A stretch of 64,000 nt of DNA from Chitinophaga pinensis (GCA_902167325.1 LR632930.1:5828001-5892000), one strand, 5' to 3'; counted from the stretch's first letter, positions 1 through 9,150 are shown. Program-made: numbers and translations. Notes: generated by a model not told the origin, from the letters alone.

Positions 1-145
1 TGAAGAAGGTCACTTTCTTTTCAGCAAGCGTTTTATCCAGCGCTTCCTGATTCATATATCCGAGCATCAGCACCTTACGGGTGATGGCATCCTGCACAAT
101 GGCGGGTACCAGTCCGTCGGGCGATTTAGAAAAATTTACTTCCAT
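1..145 (-). CDS. hisI: HisI (phosphoribosyl-AMP cyclohydrolase), N-terminal fragment
   Basis: Only the first 48 codons lie in the window; the gene runs off the left edge. The translation opens MEVNFSKSPDGLVPAIVQD and continues with VLMLGYMNQEAL, the N-terminal signature of HisI, which opens the ring of phosphoribosyl-AMP in histidine synthesis. The ATG is at 145-143, 39 nt after the hisF stop on the same strand, so this is the distal gene of the his block. In Bacteroidota the gene is usually a HisIE fusion with the pyrophosphohydrolase; that part would be outside the window and cannot be confirmed. Confidence 0.93.
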   Translation of the reverse strand, partial: MEVNFSKSPDGLVPAIVQDAITRKVLMLGYMNQEALDKTLAEKKVTFF

Positions 146-184
146 GGCCTCTCCACGATTTAAATATACAATAATTAAATAATA

Positions 185-940
185 CTAGAACCTGATCTGC
201 ACACCCCGCTGGTAGAGGTAATTCTTCAGATCGGGGATTTCCATTTCTTTATAGTGGAAGATGCTGGCCGCGAGGGCTGCGTCTGCTCCTGCTTTTTCGA
301 AAACGTCTGCAAAGTGCTCCATAGTACCTGCTCCGCCAGAAGCGATCACCGGAACGTTGAGGTTGCGGGAAAGACGGCCGGTAATATCCAGTGCAAAGCC
401 CTGCTTGGTACCGTCGTTGTTCATGGAGGTAAGGAGGATCTCTCCGGCCCCGCGCTCCACGGCTTCACGCGCCCAGTCTTCTGTACGGGTATCGGTTTTC
501 ACCCGTCCGCCGTTGAGGTATACGAACCAGTCGCCATCTTCGAACCGGGTATCGATAGCCAGTACGATGCACTGGCTGCCAAATTCCTTTGACAGATCGT
601 TCAGCAGCTGTGGATTGCGGTAGGCAGCCGTGTTTACGGAAACCTTATCGGCACCGGCACTGAGCAGTACGCTTACATCTTCCACAGCGGCGATACCACC
701 GCCTACGGTAAACGGAATATTGATGTGCTTAGCGATCTGGGTCACCAGTTCGTGCAGTGTTTTGCGGCGCTCGTTGGTGGCGGTGATGTCGAGGAACACC
801 AGTTCATCGGCTCCCTGTGCGGCATAAAGTGCACCCAGTTCAACGGGGTCTCCGGCGTCGCGGATATTCTCGAAATTGATGCCCTTTACGGTGCGCCCGT
901 CTTTGATGTCGAGACAGGGTATGATTCTTTTCGTGAGCAT
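185..940 (-). CDS. hisF: HisF, imidazole glycerol phosphate synthase cyclase subunit
   Basis: 251 residues, the normal length of HisF. This (beta/alpha)8 barrel takes ammonia from HisH and converts PRFAR to imidazole glycerol phosphate and AICAR in the cytoplasm. The two catalytic aspartates are visible at D11 (IIPCLDIKDG) and D130 (AIDTRFEDG), and the phosphate-binding loops TVGGGI and ASGGAG are present. The ATG at 940-938 lies 2 nt after the hisA stop, so translation is probably coupled. With hisA, hisH and hisI it forms the part of the his pathway that lies downstream of the trp genes. Confidence 0.97.
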   Translation of the reverse strand: MLTKRIIPCLDIKDGRTVKGINFENIRDAGDPVELGALYAAQGADELVFLDITATNERRKTLHELVTQIAKHINIPFTVGGGIAAVEDVSVLLSAGADKVSVNTAAYRNPQLLNDLSKEFGSQCIVLAIDTRFEDGDWFVYLNGGRVKTDTRTEDWAREAVERGAGEILLTSMNNDGTKQGFALDITGRLSRNLNVPVIASGGAGTMEHFADVFEKAGADAALAASIFHYKEMEIPDLKNYLYQRGVQIRF

Positions 941-942
941 AG

Positions 943-2085
943 CTACAACAGTTTCTTCAGTTCAGACATTTGAATGTGGCCTTCGTAAATGGCCTTACCG
1001 ATGATGACCCCGGCGAGGCCTGCATCGCGGAGTGCTTCCACATCTCCAATATGGCTTACGCCGCCGCTGGCTGTAAGGCGGATGCCGGGCAGTTCTGCGA
1101 TGATCTTCTTGTATAGTTCGAGGCTGGGTCCTTGCAGCAATCCATCCTTGGCGATATCGGTACAGAATATTTCTTTCACACCTTTCTCCATGTTGCCGCG
1201 GAGGAAGTCGAATACGCTGACGCCGGTAGTTTCCAGCCATCCGCCCACGGCTATCTTTTCATCTTTCACATCGGCACCGAGGAAGATCTTTTCCGCTCCG
1301 TACTGTTCTACCCAGCTGAAAAAGAGATCGGGCTGCTTTACGGCAACGCTGCCGATGGTGGCCAGCTTTGCACCGGCTTCAAATACCACGCGGATATCGT
1401 CGTCGCTTTTGATGCCGCCGCCAAAATCTACCACCATCCCGGTTTTCCCGGCAACGGCTTCCAGTACTTTCCAGTTCACGACCTGTCCTTTCTTAGCCCC
1501 GTCGAGGTCTACCAGGTGCAGGCGCTTTACGCCGGCGTCTTCAAATTCTTTCGCTACTTCCAGCGGGTTTTCGTTGTAGATCTTCTTCTGCTCGTAATCG
1601 CCCTGCGTGAGCCGCACACACTTCCCGTCGATGATATCGATGGCGGGGATGATGGTGAATGCGGGTGTGGCGGGCTGAAGATTTATTTCCATGGTGAGGA
1701 ATGCAATATTGTCTTTGTAAAAAATGCCGCTGGTTACTTTGTATCCCAGCGTTTTATAAAAGCCCATGGCGCTTTCGCGGGCGTTGCACCATAGCGCGGT
1801 AACTCCGTTACGGCGGCATACTGCTTCGAGGTGGGCCATCATCATTTTTCCGTATCCTCTCCCCTGCTGATCATTTGCCGTGGCCAGTTTTCTGAACTGG
1901 GCTTTATGGCCGTTGATAAAAAGGGAAACGACGGTCACCTGCCGGTTGCCGTCGTACAGGCCGAAATGAAGGCCGTCTGCATCATGCGGAAGGGTCACTC
2001 TTTCCAGTGGCCAGTCCGGGTACATAACATCGCGCCGCAGCTGCAGCGTATCTTTTGTAGTGATATCTCTGATCCTCAGGCTCAC
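943..2085 (-). CDS. hisA: GNAT acetyltransferase-HisA fusion protein
   Basis: 380 residues, about 135 more than a normal HisA. Residues 1-130 look like a GNAT N-acetyltransferase with the acetyl-CoA loop QQGRGYGKMM near 73-82 and the motif B stretch MGFYKTLGYK near 107-116. Residues 143-380 are HisA, the ProFAR isomerase barrel, with the catalytic Asp at D150 (IIPAIDIIDGK) and the second one in CTDIAKDG. The reading frame is continuous with no stop between domains. The start is GTG at 2085-2083, overlapping the hisH TGA (GTGA), which supports the long form. An in-frame ATG at 1692 (MEINLQPATPAF) could give a separate HisA. The function of the GNAT domain is unknown. Confidence 0.9.
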   Translation of the reverse strand: MSLRIRDITTKDTLQLRRDVMYPDWPLERVTLPHDADGLHFGLYDGNRQVTVVSLFINGHKAQFRKLATANDQQGRGYGKMMMAHLEAVCRRNGVTALWCNARESAMGFYKTLGYKVTSGIFYKDNIAFLTMEINLQPATPAFTIIPAIDIIDGKCVRLTQGDYEQKKIYNENPLEVAKEFEDAGVKRLHLVDLDGAKKGQVVNWKVLEAVAGKTGMVVDFGGGIKSDDDIRVVFEAGAKLATIGSVAVKQPDLFFSWVEQYGAEKIFLGADVKDEKIAVGGWLETTGVSVFDFLRGNMEKGVKEIFCTDIAKDGLLQGPSLELYKKIIAELPGIRLTASGGVSHIGDVEALRDAGLAGVIIGKAIYEGHIQMSELKKLL

Positions 2086-2675
2086 AGTTTCAGGAAGCTT
2101 TCGATGAGGCTCTGCCCGGCATCTGCCGACTTCTCGGGGTGAAACTGCACGGCGTAGAAATTATCTTTCTGCAATGCTGCACTGTAGTTGATCACGTAGT
2201 TGGCGATGGCAGTGGTATCTGGTCCCAGTTCCGCATAATAGCTGTGCACGAAATACATGTAAGCGTTCTGTGGTACGTGTTCGAAGATCACACTGTGCAG
2301 ACCGGTGATATTGTTCCAGCCGATCTGGGGTATCTTCAGCAGGTTACCTCCGGGCGACTGAAACTTCTTCACTTCGAGGTCGAACACGCCAATGCAGGGC
2401 GTATCATTTTCTTCGGAGTGGCGGCACAGGAGCTGCATACCGAGGCAGATGCCCAGCACGGGCTGCTGCAGGTTACGCAGTACTTCATCCAGTTTACGCT
2501 CACGCAGGTAGGCCATGGCTGTGCTGGCTTCCCCTACTCCGGGGAAGATGACCTTGTCGGCCGATTGCAGCACCTCCGGATCGTCGGTAACCACGGCTTC
2601 TGCTCCCAGCCTTTCGAGGGCAAAGAGGACGGATTGTGTGTTACCGGCATTATATTTCAGGATGGCAGTTTTCAT
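2082..2675 (-). CDS. hisH: HisH, imidazole glycerol phosphate synthase glutaminase subunit
   Basis: 197 residues, a class I glutamine amidotransferase that supplies ammonia to HisF. The nucleophile is C77 in LGICLGMQ and the rest of the triad is H179 and E181 in QFHPEKS. The oxyanion segment FPGVGEAS is near residues 44-51. ATG is at 2675-2673, 2 nt after the trpA stop; the stop overlaps the hisA GTG by 4 nt. It is therefore the first his gene after the inserted trp block and is translationally linked to both neighbours. Confidence 0.97.
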   Translation of the reverse strand: MKTAILKYNAGNTQSVLFALERLGAEAVVTDDPEVLQSADKVIFPGVGEASTAMAYLRERKLDEVLRNLQQPVLGICLGMQLLCRHSEENDTPCIGVFDLEVKKFQSPGGNLLKIPQIGWNNITGLHSVIFEHVPQNAYMYFVHSYYAELGPDTTAIANYVINYSAALQKDNFYAVQFHPEKSADAGQSLIESFLKL

Positions 2676-2677
2676 TG

Positions 2678-3448
2678 CTATTGTTTGATGTTGCGGACAA
2701 ACGCCTGAACGGTTTCCTGCAAGTTAGTACTGTTTTCGATGGCTTTTACAAACGCGCTGCCGATAATGGCACCGTTGCTATACTGGCAGGCCGTCTGGAA
2801 AGTTGCCTTATCCCGGATGCCGAAGCCCACCAACACAGGGTTCTGCAGTTTCATATCCCGCAGTTTGCGGAAATAATCTTCCTGCAGCTTCATGTCTTTA
2901 TCCTTGCCTGTGGTGGAAGATGAAGATACGGCGTATACAAACCCTCTGCTCAGCGAATCGATCTTGCGGATGCGGGCTTCACTGGTTTCGGGTGTTACGA
3001 GGAAGATGAGGTGCTGGCCGTATTTTTCGAAAAGCGGTTTGTATTCAGTTTCGTATTCGTCCATGGGCAGGTCGGGCAGAATGAGCCCGTCTACCCCGGT
3101 TTCCTGGCAGCTGCGGAGGAAGTTCTCCACGCCATATTGGAGTACGGGGTTGATGTAGCCCATAAGTACCACGGGGATGTGGATCTTTTCCCGGAAGCCT
3201 TTGAGCTGTTCGAAGAGGACGGAGATGCGCATGCCGTTTTTAATGGCGCGGGTGCTGCTGTCCTGTATCACGGGTCCGTCTGCCAGGGGGTCGGAGAAGG
3301 GCATGCCGATCTCCGCCATATCCGCCCCGCCGTCCTGCAGCGCCTGCAGTACGGTAAGGGTATCGCCGTGGTGGGGGAACCCGGCGGTGAAATATATGTT
3401 AAGCACTTCTTTGGGCTTATTGCCGAAGAGCTGATCGATGCGGTTCAT
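2678..3448 (-). CDS. trpA: TrpA, tryptophan synthase alpha subunit
   Basis: 256 residues. Cleaves indole-3-glycerol phosphate to indole and glyceraldehyde 3-phosphate and channels indole to TrpB. The catalytic residues are visible as E46 and D57 in AEIGMPFSDPLADGP, and the phosphate loop is GFGI near residue 200. ATG at 3448-3446, 6 nt after the trpB stop. It is the last trp gene; its TAG is only 2 nt before hisH, so there is no room for a terminator or promoter between the trp and distal his genes. Confidence 0.97.
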   Translation of the reverse strand: MNRIDQLFGNKPKEVLNIYFTAGFPHHGDTLTVLQALQDGGADMAEIGMPFSDPLADGPVIQDSSTRAIKNGMRISVLFEQLKGFREKIHIPVVLMGYINPVLQYGVENFLRSCQETGVDGLILPDLPMDEYETEYKPLFEKYGQHLIFLVTPETSEARIRKIDSLSRGFVYAVSSSSTTGKDKDMKLQEDYFRKLRDMKLQNPVLVGFGIRDKATFQTACQYSNGAIIGSAFVKAIENSTNLQETVQAFVRNIKQ

Positions 3449-3454
3449 ATGCCG

Positions 3455-4660
3455 TTATTTCAGGTGTTTGATATAGGTTTCCAAATCCTTGTCGCCGCGG
3501 CCGCTGAGGCACACCACGGTAACATCATCCGGTTTCAGCTGGAGGTCTTTCAGCTTGGCGAGAGCGTGGGCCGATTCCAGGGCGGGGATGATGCCTTCGA
3601 GGAGACTCAGCTCATAGGCTGCTGCCAGAGCTTCGTCGTCGGTAGCATTCAGGAACTTCCCGCGGCCTGATTCATACAGGTGTGCATGAAGAGGACCAAC
3701 GCCGGGGTAGTCGAGGCCGGCGGAGATGGAATGCGGTTCCACGATCTGCCCGTCGTCTGTTTGCATGAGTAGTGTTTTGCTGGCATGTATCACACCGGGC
3801 CTGCCCAGTTGAGACGTGGCGGCGGAGAAGCCGCTGTGCACGCCTTTACCGGCTGCTTCCACGGCTATAAGCTGCACGCTCTCATCGTCCGTAAAGTGGA
3901 AGAAAGCCCCTGCCGCATTAGATCCGCCGCCTACGCAGGCAATCACATAGCCGGGCAGCGCCTTACCGGTTTTCTCCAGTAATTGCTTCCTGATCTCTTC
4001 GCTGATAACGGACTGAAAACGGGCCACCATATCCGGGTAAGGATGCGGGCCTACTACGGAGCCGATGATATAATGCGTGTCTACCGGGTTATTGATCCAG
4101 TCGCGGATGGCTTCATTGGTAGCATCCTTCAGCGTCTGGGAGCCGCTGGTAGCGGGTACCACGGTAGCACCGAGCATTTTCATGCGGGCTACGTTAGGCG
4201 CCTGCCGCTGAATATCGATGCTGCCCATGTACACGATGCATTCCAGGCCCATGAGGGCGCATACGGTAGCAGTGGCCACACCATGCTGTCCGGCACCGGT
4301 TTCTGCTATGATACGCTTCTTACCGAGGCGCTTAGCCAGCAGGATCTGGCCAATGGTATTGTTCACCTTGTGGGCGCCGGTATGGTTCAGGTCTTCCCGC
4401 TTCAGGTAGATCTTCGTATTATATTTTTCCGAAAGGCGGCTGGCGAAATACAGGGGGGAAGGCCTGCCTACATAATCTTTCAGCAGTTGTTCGAATTCTT
4501 CCTGAAAAGCAGGCTCACGCATGATCTTCAGATAGTTTTCCCGCAGCTCCTCCACGTTGGGATAGAGCATTTCAGGAATATATGCGCCCCCGAAATTGCC
4601 GTAGTAGCCTTTTTCGTTGACATGATACCTGGATTGCGATGTATTGATGGCAATATCCAT
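3455..4660 (-). CDS. trpB: TrpB, tryptophan synthase beta subunit
   Basis: 401 residues, typical of the TrpB1 class. This PLP enzyme condenses indole with serine to tryptophan. The Schiff-base lysine is K98 in NHTGAHKVNN and the PLP phosphate loop is GGGSNA near residues 240-245. The N-terminal GNFGGAYIPEML segment that contacts TrpA is complete. ATG at 4660-4658, 6 nt after trpF. Confidence 0.98.
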   Translation of the reverse strand: MDIAINTSQSRYHVNEKGYYGNFGGAYIPEMLYPNVEELRENYLKIMREPAFQEEFEQLLKDYVGRPSPLYFASRLSEKYNTKIYLKREDLNHTGAHKVNNTIGQILLAKRLGKKRIIAETGAGQHGVATATVCALMGLECIVYMGSIDIQRQAPNVARMKMLGATVVPATSGSQTLKDATNEAIRDWINNPVDTHYIIGSVVGPHPYPDMVARFQSVISEEIRKQLLEKTGKALPGYVIACVGGGSNAAGAFFHFTDDESVQLIAVEAAGKGVHSGFSAATSQLGRPGVIHASKTLLMQTDDGQIVEPHSISAGLDYPGVGPLHAHLYESGRGKFLNATDDEALAAAYELSLLEGIIPALESAHALAKLKDLQLKPDDVTVVCLSGRGDKDLETYIKHLK

Positions 4661-4666
4661 GTGTTG

Positions 4667-5287
4667 TTATTTTTTGATTTGTTTGATGAATGCCTCCACG
4701 AGGCGCATATCCTTCACTCCGGGCGAAGTTTCAAATTTACTGTTCACATCTGCAGCAAACAAGTGCGGCTCCCGCCATCGCAGCAATTCGTCCGCATCAT
4801 CCGGCCCTATTCCCCCTGCAAGGAAATAGGGTACTTTGCCGGTATAACCTTCAAACAGGCTCCAGTCGAACTTCTTACCCGTTCCGCCATGGCCTTTGCC
4901 GGCGGTATCGAAGAGCAGGTAATCATATTCCGCTTCTTCCGGAACGGGCAGCACGGTGGCTTCTTCCGGTATGGACACTGCTTTCATCACTTTCGCCACT
5001 TTCTTCACTTCTGCAATCAGCTCCGGGGTATACTCCCCATAGAGCTGCACCATATCCAGCCCGTAATCACTGATGGTCCGCTGCAGGGTAGCCAGATCGG
5101 CCTGTACGAACACCCCTACTTTCAGGAGTTTACCGTTACCTGCCTCCCGTACCGTTCTCCCGGCAATCTTATCTCCGGCAAAGCGGGGAGATTTCGGGTA
5201 GAAGATGAACCCTGCATAATCCGCCCCCAGTGTTACCAATGCTGCCAGATCTTCCGCGCGGGTAATGCCGCAAACCTTCACTTTCAT
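4667..5287 (-). CDS. trpF: TrpF, phosphoribosylanthranilate isomerase
   Basis: 206 residues, a stand-alone (beta/alpha)8 barrel that isomerises phosphoribosylanthranilate to CdRP. The N-terminal catalytic motif is KVCGIT (residues 4-9), with the general acid region LLFDTAGKGHGGTGKKFDW near 128-146 and the phosphate loop FLAGGIGPD. Its ATG overlaps the trpC TGA by 4 nt (ATGA). The presence of both trpF and hisA shows that this organism does not rely on a bifunctional PriA-type isomerase. Confidence 0.96.
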   Translation of the reverse strand: MKVKVCGITRAEDLAALVTLGADYAGFIFYPKSPRFAGDKIAGRTVREAGNGKLLKVGVFVQADLATLQRTISDYGLDMVQLYGEYTPELIAEVKKVAKVMKAVSIPEEATVLPVPEEAEYDYLLFDTAGKGHGGTGKKFDWSLFEGYTGKVPYFLAGGIGPDDADELLRWREPHLFAADVNSKFETSPGVKDMRLVEAFIKQIKK

Positions 5288-6075
5288 AACGCCGCCAGTT
5301 GACGGGTGAATGCTTCAAATGCCTGCGCAGGGTTCTCTGCCTTCATGAAATGCTCCCCTATCAGGAAACCACTGAACCCGGCTTCGCGCAGCTGCACGAT
5401 GGTTTTGGGATCGTCCATCCCGCTCTCGGCTACTTTGGGGTAGCTGTCGGGTATCTGTTTCAGCAGCTCCATGGAGCGGTAGATATCTACCTGAAAAGTT
5501 TTCAGGTCGCGGTTATTGATGCCTACAAGATGAGTGTGCGGGGTGATCTTTTCCAGCTGGTCGGCAGTATGCACTTCCAGCAATACTTCCAGCCCCAGGT
5601 TGTGGGCGAACTGTGCGAGGTGCTTCACTTCTTCTTTCGTGAGGCATTCGGCAATAAGCAGTATCACATCCGCCCCTATGGCTTTGGCTTCCACGATCTG
5701 GTATTCCCCGATCACGAAATCCTTCCGCAGAATAGGAATGTTATTCGCTGCCCGTGCCTGCTGGAGATCGTCCATAGATCCGCCGAAGAACTCGGTATCC
5801 GTGAGCACGCTCAGGCCGGATGCACCGTTCCTTGCGTATGCTGTAGTTACATCCGTAACCGTGGCGCTGGCGTTGATCACGCCTTTGGAAGGGGATTGCC
5901 GTTTGAACTCCGCAATGATCCCGTTCCTGCCGGGCTGGGTAAGGAAGCTCTTCAGGGAAAGGGCTTCCCTGCTGAACATGGATGCGTTCTCCAGATCCTG
6001 CACGCTCCGGCTCTTCTGCCGTTCCGCTACTTCGCCATGCTTGTGCGCTACGATTTTGTCGAGTATGTTTTTCAT
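5284..6075 (-). CDS. trpC: TrpC, indole-3-glycerol phosphate synthase
   Basis: 263 residues. Converts CdRP to indole-3-glycerol phosphate with loss of CO2 and water. Landmarks are IIAEFKRQSPSKG (catalytic Lys in the KxxSPS loop, residues about 53-65), ILRKDFVI (catalytic Lys near 117) and VGINNRDLKTF near 174-184. ATG at 6075-6073 overlaps the trpD TGA by 4 nt, and the stop overlaps the trpF start by 4 nt, so trpD-C-F form a tightly coupled trio. Confidence 0.97.
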   Translation of the reverse strand: MKNILDKIVAHKHGEVAERQKSRSVQDLENASMFSREALSLKSFLTQPGRNGIIAEFKRQSPSKGVINASATVTDVTTAYARNGASGLSVLTDTEFFGGSMDDLQQARAANNIPILRKDFVIGEYQIVEAKAIGADVILLIAECLTKEEVKHLAQFAHNLGLEVLLEVHTADQLEKITPHTHLVGINNRDLKTFQVDIYRSMELLKQIPDSYPKVAESGMDDPKTIVQLREAGFSGFLIGEHFMKAENPAQAFEAFTRQLAAL

Positions 6076-7061
6076 TGCAGGGCAATCAGTTTTTGGAATG
6101 ATTTATATGCCGCTCCCGATTCCAGCGACTCCACAGCCGCCTGGAAACACTCGTCGTAAGTGGGGTATTTTTCGAGGCAGAACAGTCCCATAGCGGCATT
6201 TGCCATTACCACGGAATGCTGCGCCCAGGAGCCTTCACCTTTCAGTACTTTCACAAATATCCTGGCTGCTTCTTCGGTGGAATTACCGCCGTAGATATCG
6301 CTGGCACTTACTTTACGTTTGCCCAGTGCTTCCGGCGTCCAGTCCTGCTCACCACGGTTGGTGATGATGCGGGTATCGCCTGTGAGGGATATCTCATCGT
6401 ACCCGTCCAGACTGTGAACGATGGCGAATTGCTTATCGGTTTGCTGGAAAAGGTAGTTGTATACCCTTGCCATTTCGAGGCTGTATACCCCGATCAGCTG
6501 GTGTTGCGCGAAGGCGGGGTTCACGAGCGGGCCGAGCATATTAAAGAAAGTGCGCACACCCAGTTGTCTTCTCACACCTGCCACATTCTTCAGTGCGGGG
6601 TGGAATAAGGGGGCGTGGAGGAAACAGATGCCTGCTTCGTCTGCTTCCTGTTTCAGCTTCGATGCATCGCTTTTGAATTTGTACCCCAGGTTCTCCATTA
6701 CGTTAGAAGCGCCGCTGATGGAAGACACGCCGTAGTTGCCGTGCTTGGCCACCTTGCCGCCTGCCCCTGCCACAATAAAGCAGCTGAGGGTGGAGATGTT
6801 GAAAGTGTTTTTACCATCGCCGCCCGTGCCTACGATATCGAGCACGTTCTGTTCGAGGTTAACGGGCACGCACATATCGAGCAGTGCGTCACGGAAGCCC
6901 AGCAGTTCATCGATAGTGATGCTGCGCATGAGGAACACGGTCATAAATGCCGCCAGTTCGCTTTCGTTGTATACACCTTTGGAGATGTTCGTCAGAATCT
7001 CGCGGGCGCCTTCGCGGGTGAAGGTTTTATGTTCGAATAAGTAGTTGAGTATCTTTTTCAT
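6072..7061 (-). CDS. trpD: TrpD, anthranilate phosphoribosyltransferase
   Basis: 329 residues. Transfers the phosphoribosyl group of PRPP to anthranilate. The glycine-rich PRPP loop GTGGDGKNTFNIST is at residues 82-95 and the KHGNYGVSS and VRRQLGVRTFFNMLGPL anthranilate/PRPP segments follow. ATG at 7061-7059, 37 nt after the trpG stop, the largest spacing inside the trp block. It competes with HisG of the same cluster for PRPP. Confidence 0.97.
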   Translation of the reverse strand: MKKILNYLFEHKTFTREGAREILTNISKGVYNESELAAFMTVFLMRSITIDELLGFRDALLDMCVPVNLEQNVLDIVGTGGDGKNTFNISTLSCFIVAGAGGKVAKHGNYGVSSISGASNVMENLGYKFKSDASKLKQEADEAGICFLHAPLFHPALKNVAGVRRQLGVRTFFNMLGPLVNPAFAQHQLIGVYSLEMARVYNYLFQQTDKQFAIVHSLDGYDEISLTGDTRIITNRGEQDWTPEALGKRKVSASDIYGGNSTEEAARIFVKVLKGEGSWAQHSVVMANAAMGLFCLEKYPTYDECFQAAVESLESGAAYKSFQKLIALQ

Positions 7062-7098
7062 CGGGATGATTTTTTATAACAGTGAGCCAATCAGGATA

Positions 7099-7668
7099 TC
7101 AAAGTCCCAGCCAGTTACGCATTATCTGCTCTCCCTGTGGTGTAAGCACACTTTCAGGGTGGAACTGTACACCGCTGACATCGAATTTTTTATGCTGAAG
7201 GGCCATGATATATCCATGCTCATCGCGGGCGGTTATTTCCAGCTCCGCGGGCAATGTTTTTTCATCCACTACCCAGGAGTGGTAACGGCCTACTTCCAGC
7301 TCGTCGGGCAGGTTGTTGAAGATGCGCCCGCTGCGGGAGATCACTTTAACGGGAGTAGCCACACCGTGATACACTTCCGAAAGGTTGGTGAGTTTTGCAC
7401 CGAAGGCTTCACCGATGGCCTGTTGGCCGAGGCATACGCCGAAGATCGATTTGGTGGGGGCATACTGGCGGATGAGAGGCAGGAGCAATCCCGCTTCTTC
7501 CGGGATACCCGGACCGGGCGACAAAATAATCCGGTCGAATGCGTCCACTTTATCCAGTGATATTTCATCGTTTCGGACAACGGTTACTTTACCGCCGATA
7601 ATTTTTTCTACGAGGTGAACCAGGTTGTACGTAAATGAGTCGTAGTTGTCGAAAACCAGGATGTTCAT
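7099..7668 (-). CDS. trpG: TrpG, anthranilate synthase glutaminase component
   Basis: 189 residues, class I glutamine amidotransferase that feeds ammonia to TrpE. The nucleophile is C79 in GVCLGQQ and the partner residues are H170 and E172 in QFHPES; the oxyanion strand is LSPGPGIPEE near 49-58. It is a separate gene here, not fused to trpD. ATG at 7668-7666, 2 nt after the trpE TGA. A role shared with para-aminobenzoate synthase is possible but cannot be judged from one locus. Confidence 0.96.
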   Translation of the reverse strand: MNILVFDNYDSFTYNLVHLVEKIIGGKVTVVRNDEISLDKVDAFDRIILSPGPGIPEEAGLLLPLIRQYAPTKSIFGVCLGQQAIGEAFGAKLTNLSEVYHGVATPVKVISRSGRIFNNLPDELEVGRYHSWVVDEKTLPAELEITARDEHGYIMALQHKKFDVSGVQFHPESVLTPQGEQIMRNWLGL

Positions 7669-7670
7669 TA

Positions 7671-9083
7671 TCAGATATTTTGCGCCTTGATGATGGCCAG
7701 TTTTAATGCATTGAGTTTATTGTTCACTTCCTGCAGCTCTGAGCTGGCAACGGATTTGGCCACTACACCGGCGCCTGCCTGGTAGTACAGCGTATTGTTA
7801 CGGCTGAGCATGGAGCGGATCATGATGGCGTGGTTGAAGTCGCCGTTGAAACCAACAAAGCCCACACAACCGCCATAGAAGCCACGCGAAGTAGGTTCGT
7901 AGGTATCGATCAGTTCCATGGCTTTGTACTTGGGCGCACCGGAAAGCGTGCCTGCCGGGAAAGTAGCCGCCAGTATGTCAAACGGACTGGAGCCTTGGGG
8001 CAGCTGGCCGGTTACTTCGCTCACCAGGTGTATTACGTGGGAGTAGTATTTTATCTGACGGTAGGTTTCTACTTCCACATCTGCAGCATGGCGGCTGAGG
8101 TCATTCCTTGCCAGGTCTACCAGCATCACGTGTTCGGCATTCTCTTTAGGATCTACCAGCAGCTCAGCGGCCAGTTTAGCGTCCTGCTCATCGTTACCCG
8201 TACGGCGGAAAGTACCGGCTATGGGGTGGATCACTGCTTTACGGTCTTTGATGATGAGTTGCGCTTCGGGGGAAGAGCCCATCAGTTTATAATCACCGTA
8301 ATCGAAGTAAAAGAGGTAGGGGGATGGATTGATGGAACGGAGTGCGCGGTAAACATTGAACTCGTCTCCTGCAAAGCTGCGCTGGAAGGCGCGGGAAAGT
8401 ACTATCTGGAATACATCGCCCCGGAAGCAATGCTGGCGGCCTTTCTCCACCATTTCCATATACTGCTCGTCTGTCTGGTTAGAGGTTTCTTCCCCTATTG
8501 CGGAGAAGGTATAGGCGGGAACATCTTTGTTGCGGATGATGGATTCCACGTAATCCATTTCGGAATCCTGTCCGTCTACCAGGTTTTCTATCAGTGTCAT
8601 TTCATCTTTGAAATGGTTGATGGCGATCACATACTGGTAGAAGCGGTACCGCATGAGGGGGATGGTGTTGCCTGCGGCGGGGCGTTTGCGGAAGGCGATC
8701 TTTTCGAAGAACTGTACGGAGTCGTAAGTACTGTATCCGTAAAGGCCTTTTCCGAAGGGCAATCCATTGGTTTCGTCCGGGAACTCGAAGCTTTTCAGGA
8801 AGGCATCCATTTCGCGGAGTACCTCGTTACGGCCGGAGAGCTTCTTCCGCTCCACGGGCTGGCCGGGGTACTTGAACTCGAATACGTCCGTGGAAGTGAC
8901 TTCAATGCCTGCAATGGGCTTGATGCCGATAAAGGAATAGCTGTTGTCTCCGGCATTGGAATCGGTACTCTCCAGGAGGATGGAGCCGGGGAACTTGTCG
9001 CGGATGCGGAGGTAAATGCTTACCGGCGTGAATACGTCCGCCAGCATTTGCCTGTTTTGTGTTTTTACCTGAATTTTTTTCAT
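7671..9083 (-). CDS. trpE: TrpE, anthranilate synthase component I
   Basis: 470 residues, first committed enzyme of tryptophan synthesis (chorismate to anthranilate). The N-terminal allosteric motif LLES (residues 36-39), which binds feedback tryptophan in the family, is intact. The chorismate-binding domain shows MGSSPEAQL, HPIAGTFRR, VDLARNDLSR and AGTLSGAPK. ATG at 9083-9081 lies about 26 nt downstream of an intrinsic terminator and 96 nt after the stop of a Trp-rich leader peptide, so expression is probably set by attenuation as well as by feedback inhibition. Confidence 0.98.
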   Translation of the reverse strand: MKKIQVKTQNRQMLADVFTPVSIYLRIRDKFPGSILLESTDSNAGDNSYSFIGIKPIAGIEVTSTDVFEFKYPGQPVERKKLSGRNEVLREMDAFLKSFEFPDETNGLPFGKGLYGYSTYDSVQFFEKIAFRKRPAAGNTIPLMRYRFYQYVIAINHFKDEMTLIENLVDGQDSEMDYVESIIRNKDVPAYTFSAIGEETSNQTDEQYMEMVEKGRQHCFRGDVFQIVLSRAFQRSFAGDEFNVYRALRSINPSPYLFYFDYGDYKLMGSSPEAQLIIKDRKAVIHPIAGTFRRTGNDEQDAKLAAELLVDPKENAEHVMLVDLARNDLSRHAADVEVETYRQIKYYSHVIHLVSEVTGQLPQGSSPFDILAATFPAGTLSGAPKYKAMELIDTYEPTSRGFYGGCVGFVGFNGDFNHAIMIRSMLSRNNTLYYQAGAGVVAKSVASSELQEVNNKLNALKLAIIKAQNI

Positions 9084-9108
9084 TCGAGTTTATTTAATCG
9101 GATGCGGC

Positions 9109-9150
9109 CAAAAACGAAGAAGGCCCGCTGTGTACAGCGAGCCTTCTTTT
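9109..9150 (-). terminator. trp attenuator terminator
   Basis: On the minus strand AAGAAGGC pairs with GCCTTCTT, a U-G pair follows, and CGCTG pairs with CAGCG around a UACA tetraloop: a 14-bp stem (9117-9148). Just downstream comes a GTTTTT run. It lies between the Trp-codon leader peptide and trpE on the coding strand, so it is an attenuator and not the end of hisB. Confidence 0.9.

Noticed and set aside
3983..5302. 439-codon plus-strand frame opposite trpB/trpF
   Set aside because: Antisense shadow produced by codon bias of the trp genes; no domain, and both minus-strand genes are unambiguous.
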